This document shows, one piece after another, positions 15,451 through 24,727 of a stretch of DNA of 64,000 bases. Positions within the stretch are counted from its first letter, which is position 1, and each line of letters starts with the position of its first letter. The DNA is from Pseudomonas taeanensis MS-3 (lineage in GTDB: Bacteria; Pseudomonadota; Gammaproteobacteria; Pseudomonadales; Pseudomonadaceae), in assembly GCF_000498575.2 (NCBI RefSeq), contig NZ_AWSQ01000010.1, forward strand, positions 120,518 to 184,517, read 5' to 3'. Position numbers and translations under genes: made by a program. The notes beneath the pieces were generated by a model. The model saw only the letters and a program-made list of their open reading frames with translations, was not told where the DNA came from and did not search any database.

Positions 15451-16914
15451 TTAAAGGGCGCGAATCACGTGTTTGATTTCCTGGAATGCCTGCAGCCCCC
15501 AGGGGCCTAATTCACGGCCGATGCTGCTCTGCTTGTAACCACCCCAGGCGGTCTGCGGGAAGATCACCTGCGGCGCATTGATCCACACCAGGCCCGCCTG
15601 CAGGGCATTGGCGACCCGTTCGGCACGACTGGCGTCGCCACTGACCACGCTGGCCACCAGGCCGAACTCGCTGTCATTGGCCAGCTCGATGGCTTCCTGC
15701 TCGCTGACGAAGCTGCGCACACAGAGCACCGGACCGAAAATCTCCTCACGCCACAGGGCACTGTCCAACGGCACCTCGGTAAACACCGTGGGGCGCAGGA
15801 AGTAGCCACGCGACAGGCCCGCCGGCCGTTCACCGCCGGTCAGCAAGCGCGCACCGGCATCCAGGCCGTCGGCGATATGCCTGCAGACCCGCTGGTACTG
15901 GGCCTGATTGACCAGGGCTCCCATCTCCACGCCAGGCTCCAGCGGGTCACCGACGCGGATCGCTTCGGCCCGCACCTGCAAGCGTGCGAGAAACTCTTCG
16001 AGCAGCTCAGCGGCGACCAGCACCCGGCTGGTCGCCGAACACATCTGTCCGGCATTGAAGAAGCCACCGCCACAGGCCAGTTCGACGGACAGATCCAGAT
16101 CGGCATCGGCGAACACCAGCAGCGAGGACTTGCCGCCCAGCTCCAGGCTCACGCCCTTGATGGTCTCGGCCGCGCGCTGCATGACCTGTACGCCCACCGC
16201 ATTGCTGCCGGTGAAGGACAGCTTGGCCACCCCTGGATGCGCCGCCAGTGGCGCCCCGACCGCCAGGCCGGTGCCGCAGACCAGGTTGAACACCCCGGCC
16301 GGCAGACCGCTCTCTGCAATGATGTCGGCCAGCTCCAGCTCCGGCAGCGGGGTGACCTCCGAGGGTTTCAGTACCACGGTGCACCCCGCCGCCAGGGCCG
16401 GGGCCAGTTTCCAGGCGGTGGTTACCATGGGGAAATTCCACGGCACGATCAGCCCCACTACACCACAGGGCTCACGACGCAGTCGGGCGGAGAACTCCGC
16501 GCTTGGCAGCGCCACCGCGATGTCCTGCTGAACATCCAGCGACTCGGCCAGTTCGGCGTAATAGGTGAAGGTGGCGATTACGTCGTCGACATCGATCGCC
16601 GCTTCCGCCAGCGGCTTGCCGTTGTTGCGGGCCTGCAGCTGGATCAGGCGTGCGCGGCGCGCGGCGACCCCGGCGGCGATCCGGCGCAGACAGGCGCCCC
16701 GTTCGCCCCCGCTGCTGAGCCCCCAAGCCGGAAACGCCGCACTTGCCGCGCGCACCGCCTGCTCGACCGCCACGGCGTCGCCGCCGGCCACATCCAGCAA
16801 CTGCTCCTCGGTCGCGGGGTTGATCACCCGCAAGCTGTCGCCACCGCTCAGCCATTGCCCATCGATATACAGGCCGGCCAGCGCGCCGTTGTGCGGCGGA
16901 CGGCTGTTCAACAT
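15451..16914 (-). CDS. NAD(P)-dependent aldehyde dehydrogenase
   Basis: A 487-residue ALDH superfamily enzyme. The cofactor stretch VPWNFPMVTTAWKLAPALAA, SFTGSNAVGVQV, the general-base glutamate in LELGGKS and the catalytic cysteine in GQMCSATSR are all present; IFGPVLCV is near the C-terminal third. It oxidises an aldehyde to the acid in the cytoplasm. Similarity of these blocks is to betaine-aldehyde, aminobutyraldehyde and guanidinobutyraldehyde dehydrogenases. It starts seven bases inside the end of the keto acid decarboxylase gene, so the decarboxylase product is the likely substrate. Confidence 0.88.
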   Translation of the reverse strand: MLNSRPPHNGALAGLYIDGQWLSGGDSLRVINPATEEQLLDVAGGDAVAVEQAVRAASAAFPAWGLSSGGERGACLRRIAAGVAARRARLIQLQARNNGKPLAEAAIDVDDVIATFTYYAELAESLDVQQDIAVALPSAEFSARLRREPCGVVGLIVPWNFPMVTTAWKLAPALAAGCTVVLKPSEVTPLPELELADIIAESGLPAGVFNLVCGTGLAVGAPLAAHPGVAKLSFTGSNAVGVQVMQRAAETIKGVSLELGGKSSLLVFADADLDLSVELACGGGFFNAGQMCSATSRVLVAAELLEEFLARLQVRAEAIRVGDPLEPGVEMGALVNQAQYQRVCRHIADGLDAGARLLTGGERPAGLSRGYFLRPTVFTEVPLDSALWREEIFGPVLCVRSFVSEQEAIELANDSEFGLVASVVSGDASRAERVANALQAGLVWINAPQVIFPQTAWGGYKQSSIGRELGPWGLQAFQEIKHVIRAL

Positions 16915-18548
16915 GCGGCCACCCCACTCATCCAGACCTGCTGATCGATCTCGATCAAAGTCGGCACCTGAGCCTCCCGTGCCTGGCGCAAGGCCGCGCG
17001 CAACGCCTTGGCGTCATTCGCCCGGCCCGCCGCACAGCCCAGGGCCGTGGCCGCGGCGACAAAATCCGGGGTAAAGATGTCCACACCCACAGGCTCGATG
17101 TCGCGGTTGACCATGTACTTCTTGATCTCCTCATAACCCTGGTTATTCCACAGCAGGACGATGATCGGCGCGCGCGCCTCCACCGCACTGGCCAGTTCGG
17201 CCAGGGTGAACTGCAATCCGCCGTCGCCGATCAGGCACACCACCGGACGCCGCGCGGCACCCTCGCGGCTGTCGCCGAGCAAGGCCCCGATGGCCGCCGG
17301 CAGTGCATAGCCGAGGGTGCCGTAGCCGGTCGAGGAATTGAACCAACGGCGTGGCTGCTCCAGATTCAGGGTCAGGTTGCCGCTGTACACCGGCTGGGTC
17401 GAGTCGCCGACCAATACCACGTCAGGCAACTCCTCCAGCACAGTCTGCAGAAAGCTGGTCTGCCCGCGCATTGGCAGGTCCCAGGAGGCCTCGAGGTCCG
17501 CACGCAGCCGCGCGGCGCGGGCGCTACCCCAGTCGGCGCGACGCGGGGCCAATGCCTGTTCGGCCAGCGCCGCATGCAAGGCCTCCAGCGCCAGCGCGGA
17601 ATCGGCGACCAGCGCCATGGCCGGCGGGTAGTTACGCACCGCCTGATCCGGGTCGATGTCGATGCGCAGCAATGCACCAGGAATCTCGAAGCCACCGGCA
17701 AAGGTCACGTCATAATCGGTTTCACCCAGCTCGGTGCCGACCGCCAGCACCACATCGGCCTCGGCCACCAGCGCGCGGGTCGCCACGGTCGACTGGGCCG
17801 AACCGATCAACAGCGGATGGGCCGAAGGCAACAGGCCCTTGGCATTGATGGTCAGCGCCACGGGAGCCTGTAGCTGCTCGGCCAGACGGGCCAGCGCCGG
17901 CGCCGCGTCGATGGCGCCGCCGCCGGCGAGGATCAGCGGCCGCTTGGCCGCAGCCAGCCGGCTGGCCATTTGTGCGACGGCAGCCGGGCTGGCGCCGGGC
18001 CGGGCCAGCTCGATCGGCTGACTGCTCAGTAGCTCGTCGGCCTCCTCGACCAGCACATCCAGCGGAATCTCGATATGCACCGGACGCGGGCGCGCCGCCT
18101 GGAACACCGCAAAGGCACGCGCCAGCACCGCCGGCAGCTCGTCGGCCGAGAGCAGAGTATGGGAGAAGGCCGAGAAGCCGGCGACCAGATTGCTCTGCGA
18201 CGGCAGTTCGTGCAGCTTGCCGCGTCCACCGCCGAGCTGGCTACGCGCCTGCACGCTGGAGATCACCAGCATCGGGATCGAGTCGGCGTAGGCCTGGGCC
18301 ATGGCCGTGGCGATATTGGTCATGCCGGGGCCGGTGATGATGAAGCACACTCCCGGCTTGCCGCTGGTACGTGCATAGCCATCAGCCATGAACCCAGCGC
18401 CTTGCTCGTGGCGCGGCGTGACGTGCTCGATAGGTGAGCGGGCCAGGCCACGATAGAGTTCGACGGTATGCACGCCGGGAATACCGAATACCCGCTCAAC
18501 ACCGTAGCGCTCGAGTAGTTGCACCAATACTTCGCCACATGTCGCCAT
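16908..18548 (-). CDS. ThDP-dependent 2-keto acid decarboxylase (AruI / acetolactate synthase-like)
   Basis: A 546-residue thiamine diphosphate enzyme in the usual order: PYR domain with the activating glutamate in RHEQGAGFMADGYAR (about residues 46-60), central domain, and PP domain with the metal/ThDP motif GDGGLQFTL ending at WNNQGYEEI. The N-terminus (CGEVLVQLLERYGVERVFGI) resembles annotated 5-guanidino-2-oxopentanoate decarboxylases (AruI) as I remember them. That enzyme makes 4-guanidinobutyraldehyde, which an ALDH then oxidises; the coupled ALDH fits. No transaminase (AruH) gene is nearby, so substrate remains an inference; a generic acetolactate-synthase-like activity is the alternative. 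Confidence 0.8.
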   Translation of the reverse strand: MATCGEVLVQLLERYGVERVFGIPGVHTVELYRGLARSPIEHVTPRHEQGAGFMADGYARTSGKPGVCFIITGPGMTNIATAMAQAYADSIPMLVISSVQARSQLGGGRGKLHELPSQSNLVAGFSAFSHTLLSADELPAVLARAFAVFQAARPRPVHIEIPLDVLVEEADELLSSQPIELARPGASPAAVAQMASRLAAAKRPLILAGGGAIDAAPALARLAEQLQAPVALTINAKGLLPSAHPLLIGSAQSTVATRALVAEADVVLAVGTELGETDYDVTFAGGFEIPGALLRIDIDPDQAVRNYPPAMALVADSALALEALHAALAEQALAPRRADWGSARAARLRADLEASWDLPMRGQTSFLQTVLEELPDVVLVGDSTQPVYSGNLTLNLEQPRRWFNSSTGYGTLGYALPAAIGALLGDSREGAARRPVVCLIGDGGLQFTLAELASAVEARAPIIVLLWNNQGYEEIKKYMVNRDIEPVGVDIFTPDFVAAATALGCAAGRANDAKALRAALRQAREAQVPTLIEIDQQVWMSGVAAC

Positions 18549-18688
18549 CTTCGTTGTCCTGTTCTATCACCTTGGGTTCTGCGCTAGTCGCCCGCCGGCC
18601 GGCCCCAAAAAACCTGAGGGCATCGAGCCGGCCACGGAAGCGAGAGAGTGCGCAGACGAGAGCTAATTTGACCGCTGCAAAGCCGACC

Positions 18689-18721
18689 TGACAACGCAAA
18701 ATTTGTCATACTAGGCATGAC
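18689..18721. promoter_or_regulatory. Candidate LysR operator between decarboxylase and regulator genes
   Basis: Three related half-sites: TGACA (18689), TGTCA (18704) and ATGAC (18717), giving overlapping inverted repeats TGACA-N10-TGTCA and GTCAT-N7-ATGAC. They lie just upstream of the LysR gene and about 140 bases from the divergent decarboxylase start, as expected for a LysR control region. Confidence 0.5.
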
Positions 18722-18743
18722 CTCACCGCATAGCTGAGCACCG

Positions 18744-19643
18744 ATGAAACGCCTCCCACCCTTACCCGCGCTGCATACCTTCGTGATCACCGCACAATGC
18801 TGCAACTTCACCCGCGCGGCCGAACTGCTGCACATCACCCAAGGCGCAGTGAGCCGGCAGATCGCCGGACTGGAGAGCCACCTGGGCTACCCACTGTTTC
18901 AGCGCCAGGCCCGCGGGCTGAGCCTGACCGCCCAGGGCCGCGAACTGTTTCCGCAGATCCAGCAGGCCTTCGGCCTGATCGACGAGGCGGTCGAGCGGGT
19001 CGGGGCACGACGCGAGGCGCTGCGACTGAAGGCCCCCACCTGTGTGATGCGCTGGTTGCTGCCACGCCTGATGCACTGGCAAGTCGAACGGCCGGACGTG
19101 CCGGTAGAGCTGACCACCACGGTGCAGCACTCGGTCGATTTTCGCAGCGAGGAGTTCGATGCTGCCGTGGTCTTCGGCGCCCAACCTGGCCAGACAGTGG
19201 TGGCACACCACCTGTTCGATGAGTTGCTGACCCCGGTCTGCTCCCAGCAATTGCTGACAGGCCCGCTGCCACTCCAACACCCCGCCGACCTGGAGCGTCA
19301 TACCCTGCTACACCCCACCCGTGACCAGCGCGACTGGGAAGCCTGGCTGAAGGCCGCCGATACCAAGGTCGCCAGCATCGGCAAGGGCCAGCACTTCGAC
19401 ACCCTGGACCTGGCCATGTCAGTCGCCTCGCAGGGCCTGGGCGTGGCCATCGGTGACTGGTCGCTGATTGGCGAGGACCTGATTGCCGGACGCCTGGCCA
19501 CGCCCTTCGAGCTGAAAGTACGCACCGGCGACGCCTATTTCCTGGTCTACCCCGAACGCCCACAGCCCTCGACACAACTCACCGAACTGGTCGACTGGCT
19601 GCGCCAGCAGGCTGCGGCGCGCGCCGCCCAGGCACCAGCCTGA
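18744..19643 (+). CDS. LysR family transcriptional regulator (GcvA-like)
   Basis: A 299-residue regulator. The N-terminal winged helix-turn-helix is FTRAAELLHITQGAVSRQIAGLE (about residues 15-37), followed by a linker helix and a periplasmic-binding-like effector domain. The opening MKRLPPLPALHTFVI is typical of the GcvA subgroup. It is transcribed away from the decarboxylase/ALDH/ABC genes, so it probably controls them in response to the imported compound or a metabolite, and itself by autoregulation through the shared 195-base gap. Confidence 0.88.
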   Translation: MKRLPPLPALHTFVITAQCCNFTRAAELLHITQGAVSRQIAGLESHLGYPLFQRQARGLSLTAQGRELFPQIQQAFGLIDEAVERVGARREALRLKAPTCVMRWLLPRLMHWQVERPDVPVELTTTVQHSVDFRSEEFDAAVVFGAQPGQTVVAHHLFDELLTPVCSQQLLTGPLPLQHPADLERHTLLHPTRDQRDWEAWLKAADTKVASIGKGQHFDTLDLAMSVASQGLGVAIGDWSLIGEDLIAGRLATPFELKVRTGDAYFLVYPERPQPSTQLTELVDWLRQQAAARAAQAPA

Positions 19644-19708
19644 ATAGCTGCCCCTAACGCAGGCGGCATGACATGCGGGATGCGCCCTCCAGATCAACTC
19701 CCACGCAA

Positions 19709-19746
19709 AGAAAAACCCCTGTGACCGAATGAGCCACAGGGGTTTC
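19709..19746. terminator. Bidirectional terminator between LysR gene and ssb
   Basis: Stem CCCCTGTG-10 nt-CACAGGGG (right arm read within CCACAGGGG), flanked by A-rich DNA that gives T5 on the minus strand after ssb. Confidence 0.8.
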
Positions 19747-19782
19747 GCGCTGAAACCTTACACCTTCCGTCTAAGGTACTTT

Positions 19783-20286
19783 CTAGAACGGAATGTCGTC
19801 ATCGAAGCTGTCGAAATCCGGGGCAGGCTGGGCCGCCTGTTGCGGGGCCGGACGCGCTTCACGCGGGGCCTGCTGCTGCGGCGCTTGCTGCGGTCGCTGC
19901 TGGGCTGGACGCTGCTGGCGCGAGTCACCGCCGGCATTGTCTGGACGACCGCCAAGCAGCTGCATGGTGCCCTGCATGTCGACAACGATTTCCGTGGTGT
20001 AGCGCTTGATGCCGTCCTTTTCCCACTCGCGTGTCTGCAGCTTGCCTTCGATGTACACCTGCGAACCCTTGCGCAGGTATTCGCCGGCGATCTCGGCGAC
20101 CTTGCCGAACAGCGACACACGGTGCCACTCGGTTTTCTCGACTTTCTGCCCGGTCTGCTTGTCGGTCCACTGCTCGCTGGTGGCCAGGCTCAGATTGGTG
20201 ACTGCGTTGCCGCTAGGCAGGTAGCGGGTTTCCGGGTCCTGACCGCAGGTACCGACCAGAATGACTTTGTTAACCCCACGGGCCAT
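19783..20286 (-). CDS. ssb: Single-stranded DNA-binding protein
   Basis: A 167-residue SSB. The OB-fold domain fills residues 1-110 (GVNKVILVGTCGQDPETRYL, WHRVSLFGKVAEIAGEYLRK, VYIEGKLQTREW), followed by a glutamine/proline/alanine-rich linker and the conserved acidic tip DFDDDIPF-like (SFDDDIPF) that recruits replication and repair partners. It binds ssDNA as a tetramer. It is 17 bases after the MFS gene and opposite uvrA in the PA4232-PA4234 arrangement. Length and composition are ordinary. Confidence 0.97.
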   Translation of the reverse strand: MARGVNKVILVGTCGQDPETRYLPSGNAVTNLSLATSEQWTDKQTGQKVEKTEWHRVSLFGKVAEIAGEYLRKGSQVYIEGKLQTREWEKDGIKRYTTEIVVDMQGTMQLLGGRPDNAGGDSRQQRPAQQRPQQAPQQQAPREARPAPQQAAQPAPDFDSFDDDIPF

Positions 20287-20303
20287 AACGTTCTCCTAGG
20301 CTG

Positions 20304-21692
20304 TCAGCACGTCACCGGCGCCGGCTCGATCAGGCGCTCAAGGGACATGCGATCCAATTGTTGGGTATCCACTTTGATATAGATGGCGGCCTCGTCGACC
20401 ACCACCACGGCATCCGCCACTCCGGGCACTGCCTGTAAACGCTCGGCCAGCCCTGCTTCTTGCAATGCCGCGACTGATAGCGGCAGGCGCAGGCTGGTGA
20501 CATAAGGCGGTTCGCGCATAGTAACAGCAAAGCCCAGCCAAAGCAGGGCCAGGGCGGCGCATCCGAGGAACACCCCCGACAAGCTGTAGTGCTGGTACAG
20601 CCAGCCTCCCAGAATGCCGCCCAGCGCCGCGCCGAGGAACTGGCTGGTGGAGTACACGCCCATCGCCGTGCCTTTGCCACCCGCCGGCGCGACCTTGCTG
20701 ATCAACGAGGGCAGCGAGGCTTCCAGCAGGTTGAAGGCAGTGAAGAACACCACGGTACCCAGCACCAATGCATGAAGAGTGGCGCCAAAGGCCCAGAAAT
20801 ACAGTTCACAGGCCAGCAGCACCGCCACCGCACCGAGCAATACGTGCTTCATCCGGCGCTTCTTCTCGCCATAGATGATGAACGGCAGCATGCCGAAGAA
20901 GCCCACCAGCAAGGCGGTCAGGTAGACCCACCAATGCTCCTCCTTGGGCAGACCGCCCTGCTCCACCAAGGCCAGCGGCAAGGCAATAAAGCTGGCCATG
21001 AGGATGGCATGCAGGACAAATATCCCCAGGTCCAGACGCAGCAAATCGGCATGCGTCAGGGTCGGCAGCAGCGCCTGCCTGGCCACGCCTGACTCACGAT
21101 GGCGCAACACCCTCGACGCGCGCGGCACCATCAACAGCACGATAAAAATACCCAACAGGGCCATGCCCGCCGTAACCCAGAACAGTCCGGACAGGCCATA
21201 GGCGCGGGTCAACAGTGGCCCCACGACCATGGCCACGGCGAAGGACAAACCGATGCTCATGCCTATCATCGCCATGGCCTTGGTCCGATGCTGCTCACGG
21301 GTGAGATCGGAGAGCAGGGCCATCACCGCGGCGGAGATAGCCCCGGCCCCCTGTAGCACACGCCCGGCGATGACTCCCCAGATCGAGTCCGCATTGGCCG
21401 CCAGCGCGGCACCAGCGGCAAAAATCAACAACCCGACATAGATCACCGGCAAACGGCCGATGCGATCAGAAAGTATGCCGAAAGGGATCTGCAACACGGC
21501 CTGGGTCAGGCCGTAGGCGCCGATCGCCAGGCCAATCAGCACGGGAGTGGCGCCCGCCAGATCCATGCCATAGGTCGCCAACACTGGCAGCACCATAAAC
21601 ATGCCGAGCATGCGGAAGGCGAATACCAGCGCCAGCCCACCGGCTGCACGGGTTTCGCTGCCACTCATACGCTCGCTGTGCGGATCGTGCAT
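20304..21692 (-). CDS. MFS transporter with C-terminal YAM-like domain (YajR-like; PA4233-like)
   Basis: A 462-residue major facilitator protein with about 12 helices. The motif A region IPFGILSDRIGRLPVIYVG lies between TM2 and TM3. After the last helix about 70 residues remain (LPLSVAALQEAGLAERLQAV, then AVVVVDEAAIYIKVDTQQLD), matching the small ferredoxin-like YAM domain of E. coli YajR. Start at 21692 (MHDPHSERM) was chosen because longer frames run into the uvrA promoter region and lack hydrophobic or domain sequence. Drug/H+ antiport is the family expectation; substrate is unknown. It is divergent from uvrA. Confidence 0.85.
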   Translation of the reverse strand: MHDPHSERMSGSETRAAGGLALVFAFRMLGMFMVLPVLATYGMDLAGATPVLIGLAIGAYGLTQAVLQIPFGILSDRIGRLPVIYVGLLIFAAGAALAANADSIWGVIAGRVLQGAGAISAAVMALLSDLTREQHRTKAMAMIGMSIGLSFAVAMVVGPLLTRAYGLSGLFWVTAGMALLGIFIVLLMVPRASRVLRHRESGVARQALLPTLTHADLLRLDLGIFVLHAILMASFIALPLALVEQGGLPKEEHWWVYLTALLVGFFGMLPFIIYGEKKRRMKHVLLGAVAVLLACELYFWAFGATLHALVLGTVVFFTAFNLLEASLPSLISKVAPAGGKGTAMGVYSTSQFLGAALGGILGGWLYQHYSLSGVFLGCAALALLWLGFAVTMREPPYVTSLRLPLSVAALQEAGLAERLQAVPGVADAVVVVDEAAIYIKVDTQQLDRMSLERLIEPAPVTC

Positions 21693-21760
21693 GGATAATG
21701 CCCTGTGGAAATAGGCGGCGATTCTAACAGCCTCGCCCGGCGCGGCACAGCCGTGACGCT

Positions 21761-21790
21761 TTGCCGCGCAACACCCCAGGGCCGTATACT
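21761..21790 (+). promoter_or_regulatory. Possible uvrA promoter
   Basis: TTGCCG (21761-21766), 18-base spacer, TATACT (21785-21790), about 36 bases before the GTG start. No LexA palindrome (CTG-N10-CAG) was seen near it. Confidence 0.4.
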
Positions 21791-21825
21791 CGCGGGTTTC
21801 CGCCCGCCATGCGAGGCCGCTGTTT

Positions 21826-24669
21826 GTGGACAAGATTCTGATTCGTGGGGCTCGAACCCATAACCTGAAAAACATCGACCTGACTCTGCCGCGCGACAAG
21901 TTAATCGTGATCACCGGCCTATCTGGGTCCGGCAAGTCATCGCTGGCCTTCGACACCCTGTATGCCGAGGGCCAGCGCCGTTACGTCGAATCGCTATCGG
22001 CCTACGCCCGGCAGTTTCTGTCGATGATGGAAAAGCCCGACGTCGATACCATCGAGGGCCTGTCGCCGGCCATCTCCATCGAACAGAAATCCACCTCGCA
22101 TAACCCGCGCTCCACTGTCGGCACCATCACCGAGATCTACGACTACCTGCGCCTACTCTATGCCCGCGTCGGTATTCCGCGCTGCCCGGATCACGATGTG
22201 CCATTGGAAGCACAAACCGTCAGCCAGATGGTCGACCTGGTCATGGCCTTACCCGAAGGCCGCAAGCTGATGCTGCTGGCACCGGTGATCCGCGAGCGCA
22301 AGGGCGAACACCTGTCGGTATTCGAGGAGCTACGCGCCCAAGGCTTCGTCCGCGCCCGGGTCAATGGCAAACTCTACGAACTGGATGAACTGCCCAAGCT
22401 GGACAAGCAGAAAAAGCACTCGATCGATGTAGTGGTCGACCGCTTCAAGGTCCGCGAGGACCTGCAACAACGCCTGGCGGAGTCCTTCGAGACCGCACTC
22501 AATCTGGCCGACGGCATCGCTTTGGTCGCGCCACTGGATGACGAACCGGGTGTCGCGGGCGAGGAAATCATCTTCTCCGCGCGCTTCGCCTGCCCGCATT
22601 GTGGTCACGCGATCAGCGAGTTGGAACCCAAGCTGTTCTCCTTCAACAACCCCGCTGGCGCCTGCCCCACTTGCGACGGCTTGGGCGTGAAGCAGTTCTT
22701 CGACACCAAACGCCTGGTCAACGGCGAGATGACCCTGGCCGAAGGGGCGATTCGCGGCTGGGATCGACGCAACGTCTACTACTTCCAGATGCTCGGCTCA
22801 TTGGCAGCGCATTACGGCTTCAACCTGGAGATCCCCTTCGACGACCTGGCCGCCGAGCACCAGAAGACCATCCTGTTCGGCAGCGGAAGCCATAGCGTGG
22901 ACTTCCGTTACCTCAACGACCGCGGCGACATCGTCAAGCGTGCCCACCCCTTCGAGGGCATAGTGCCCAACCTGGAGCGGCGCTACCGCGAGACCGAGTC
23001 GACCAGTGTGCGCGAGGAACTCTCCAAGCTCCTCAGCACCCAGCACTGTCCGGATTGCCGCGGCACCCGCCTGCGCCGCGAGGCGCGGCATGTCTGGGTC
23101 GGCGAGCGCACGCTGCCAGCGGTTACCGGCCTGCCGATCGGCGACGCTGCCGAGTACTTCGGCGGCCTTGCATTGACCGGCCGCCGCGGCGAGATCGCCG
23201 AGAAGATTCTCAAGGAAATCCGCGAGCGCCTGCAGTTTCTGGTCAACGTCGGCCTGGATTACCTGACCCTGGACCGCAGCGCCGACACCCTGTCCGGCGG
23301 CGAAGCGCAACGCATTCGCCTGGCCAGCCAGATCGGCGCCGGTCTGGTCGGGGTCATGTACATCCTCGACGAACCGTCGATTGGCCTGCACCAGCGCGAT
23401 AACGAGCGCCTGCTCGGCACCCTGCGTCACCTGCGCGATATCGGCAACACGGTGATCGTGGTGGAACACGACGAGGACGCCATTCGCATGGCCGACTACG
23501 TGGTCGACATCGGCCCAGGCGCCGGCGTGCATGGCGGCCAGATTGTCGCCCAGGGCACGGCAGCCGAGGTGATGGCGCATCCAGACTCACTGACCGGCAA
23601 ATACCTCTCCGGCCGAGTCAAGATTGAAGTCCCAAGCCAGCGCACGCCGAGGGACAACAAGCTCTTGTTGAAAATCAAAGGCGCACGCGGCAACAACCTG
23701 CGCAACGTCAACCTGGAAGTCCCGATTGGCCTCCTGACCTGTGTCACAGGGGTCTCGGGCTCCGGCAAGTCGACCCTGATCAACAACACCCTGTACCCCC
23801 TCAGCGCCACCGCACTGAATGGCGCCACCACCCTGGAAGCCTCGCCGCACGACAGTTGCGACGGCCTGCAGCACCTGGACAAGGTGGTGGATATCGACCA
23901 GAGCCCTATCGGTCGCACCCCGCGCTCCAACCCGGCGACTTACACCGGCCTGTTCACTCCGATCCGCGAGCTGTTCGCCGGCGTACCGGAGTCGCGCTCA
24001 CGCGGTTATGGACCGGGCCGCTTCAGCTTCAACGTCAAGGGCGGACGCTGCGAGGCCTGCCAGGGCGACGGCCTGATCAAGGTGGAGATGCATTTTCTGC
24101 CGGACATCTACGTGCCCTGCGACGTGTGCAAGAGCAAGCGCTACAACCGCGAAACCCTGGAAGTGAAGTACAAGGGCAAGAACATCACCGAGGTGCTAGA
24201 CATGACCATTGAGGAAGCGCGCGGCTTCTTCGATGCCGTGCCGGCGCTAGCGCGCAAGCTGCAAACCCTGATGGATGTGGGCCTCTCCTACATCAAGCTG
24301 GGCCAGAGCGCGACCACCCTGTCCGGCGGCGAGGCGCAACGGGTCAAGCTGTCACGCGAGTTGTCCAAGCGCGATACCGGCAAGACCCTGTACATCCTGG
24401 ACGAGCCGACCACTGGCCTGCACTTCGCCGATATCCAGCAGCTGCTCGACGTGCTGCACCGCCTGCGCGACCACGGCAACACGGTGGTGGTGATCGAGCA
24501 CAACCTGGACGTGATCAAGACCGCTGACTGGATGATCGACCTAGGCCCCGAGGGCGGCTCAAAAGGCGGGCAGATCATCGCCTGCGGCACGCCGGAAGAT
24601 GTCGCCGAAATGCCGCAGTCGTATACCGGGCACTTCCTCAAACCGCTACTGGAGCGCGATCGAGCCTGA
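21826..24669 (+). CDS. uvrA: Excinuclease ABC subunit A
   Basis: A 947-residue DNA damage sensor of nucleotide excision repair. It has two ABC modules: first Walker A GLSGSGKSSLAFDTLY with signature LSGGEAQRIRLASQ, second GVSGSGKSTLINNTLY with LSGGEAQRVKLSREL. Zinc-binding cysteine pairs are visible (CPHCGH, CPTCDG; CEACQGDG, CDVCKS). It loads UvrB at lesions in the cytoplasm. The start is GTG at 21826 with GAGG about 10 bases upstream; DKILIRGARTHNLKN is the canonical N-terminus. The length is normal. The gene is monocistronic, ending at a strong terminator. Confidence 0.97.
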   Translation: MDKILIRGARTHNLKNIDLTLPRDKLIVITGLSGSGKSSLAFDTLYAEGQRRYVESLSAYARQFLSMMEKPDVDTIEGLSPAISIEQKSTSHNPRSTVGTITEIYDYLRLLYARVGIPRCPDHDVPLEAQTVSQMVDLVMALPEGRKLMLLAPVIRERKGEHLSVFEELRAQGFVRARVNGKLYELDELPKLDKQKKHSIDVVVDRFKVREDLQQRLAESFETALNLADGIALVAPLDDEPGVAGEEIIFSARFACPHCGHAISELEPKLFSFNNPAGACPTCDGLGVKQFFDTKRLVNGEMTLAEGAIRGWDRRNVYYFQMLGSLAAHYGFNLEIPFDDLAAEHQKTILFGSGSHSVDFRYLNDRGDIVKRAHPFEGIVPNLERRYRETESTSVREELSKLLSTQHCPDCRGTRLRREARHVWVGERTLPAVTGLPIGDAAEYFGGLALTGRRGEIAEKILKEIRERLQFLVNVGLDYLTLDRSADTLSGGEAQRIRLASQIGAGLVGVMYILDEPSIGLHQRDNERLLGTLRHLRDIGNTVIVVEHDEDAIRMADYVVDIGPGAGVHGGQIVAQGTAAEVMAHPDSLTGKYLSGRVKIEVPSQRTPRDNKLLLKIKGARGNNLRNVNLEVPIGLLTCVTGVSGSGKSTLINNTLYPLSATALNGATTLEASPHDSCDGLQHLDKVVDIDQSPIGRTPRSNPATYTGLFTPIRELFAGVPESRSRGYGPGRFSFNVKGGRCEACQGDGLIKVEMHFLPDIYVPCDVCKSKRYNRETLEVKYKGKNITEVLDMTIEEARGFFDAVPALARKLQTLMDVGLSYIKLGQSATTLSGGEAQRVKLSRELSKRDTGKTLYILDEPTTGLHFADIQQLLDVLHRLRDHGNTVVVIEHNLDVIKTADWMIDLGPEGGSKGGQIIACGTPEDVAEMPQSYTGHFLKPLLERDRA

Positions 24670-24680
24670 TCTCGACAGCC

Positions 24681-24721
24681 GACATAAAAAAGCCCCGACA
24701 AATCGGGGCTTTTTTATGTCG
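24681..24721. terminator. Bidirectional terminator between uvrA and bfr
   Basis: Stem AGCCCCGA-CAAA-TCGGGGCT with A6 before and T6 after, extended by GACATA...TATGTC. It serves both convergent genes. Confidence 0.9.
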
Positions 24722-24727
24722 GCTCAC

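Noticed and set aside
21693..21825. LexA (SOS) box ahead of uvrA
   Set aside because: CTG and CAG triplets occur but not at the required spacing.
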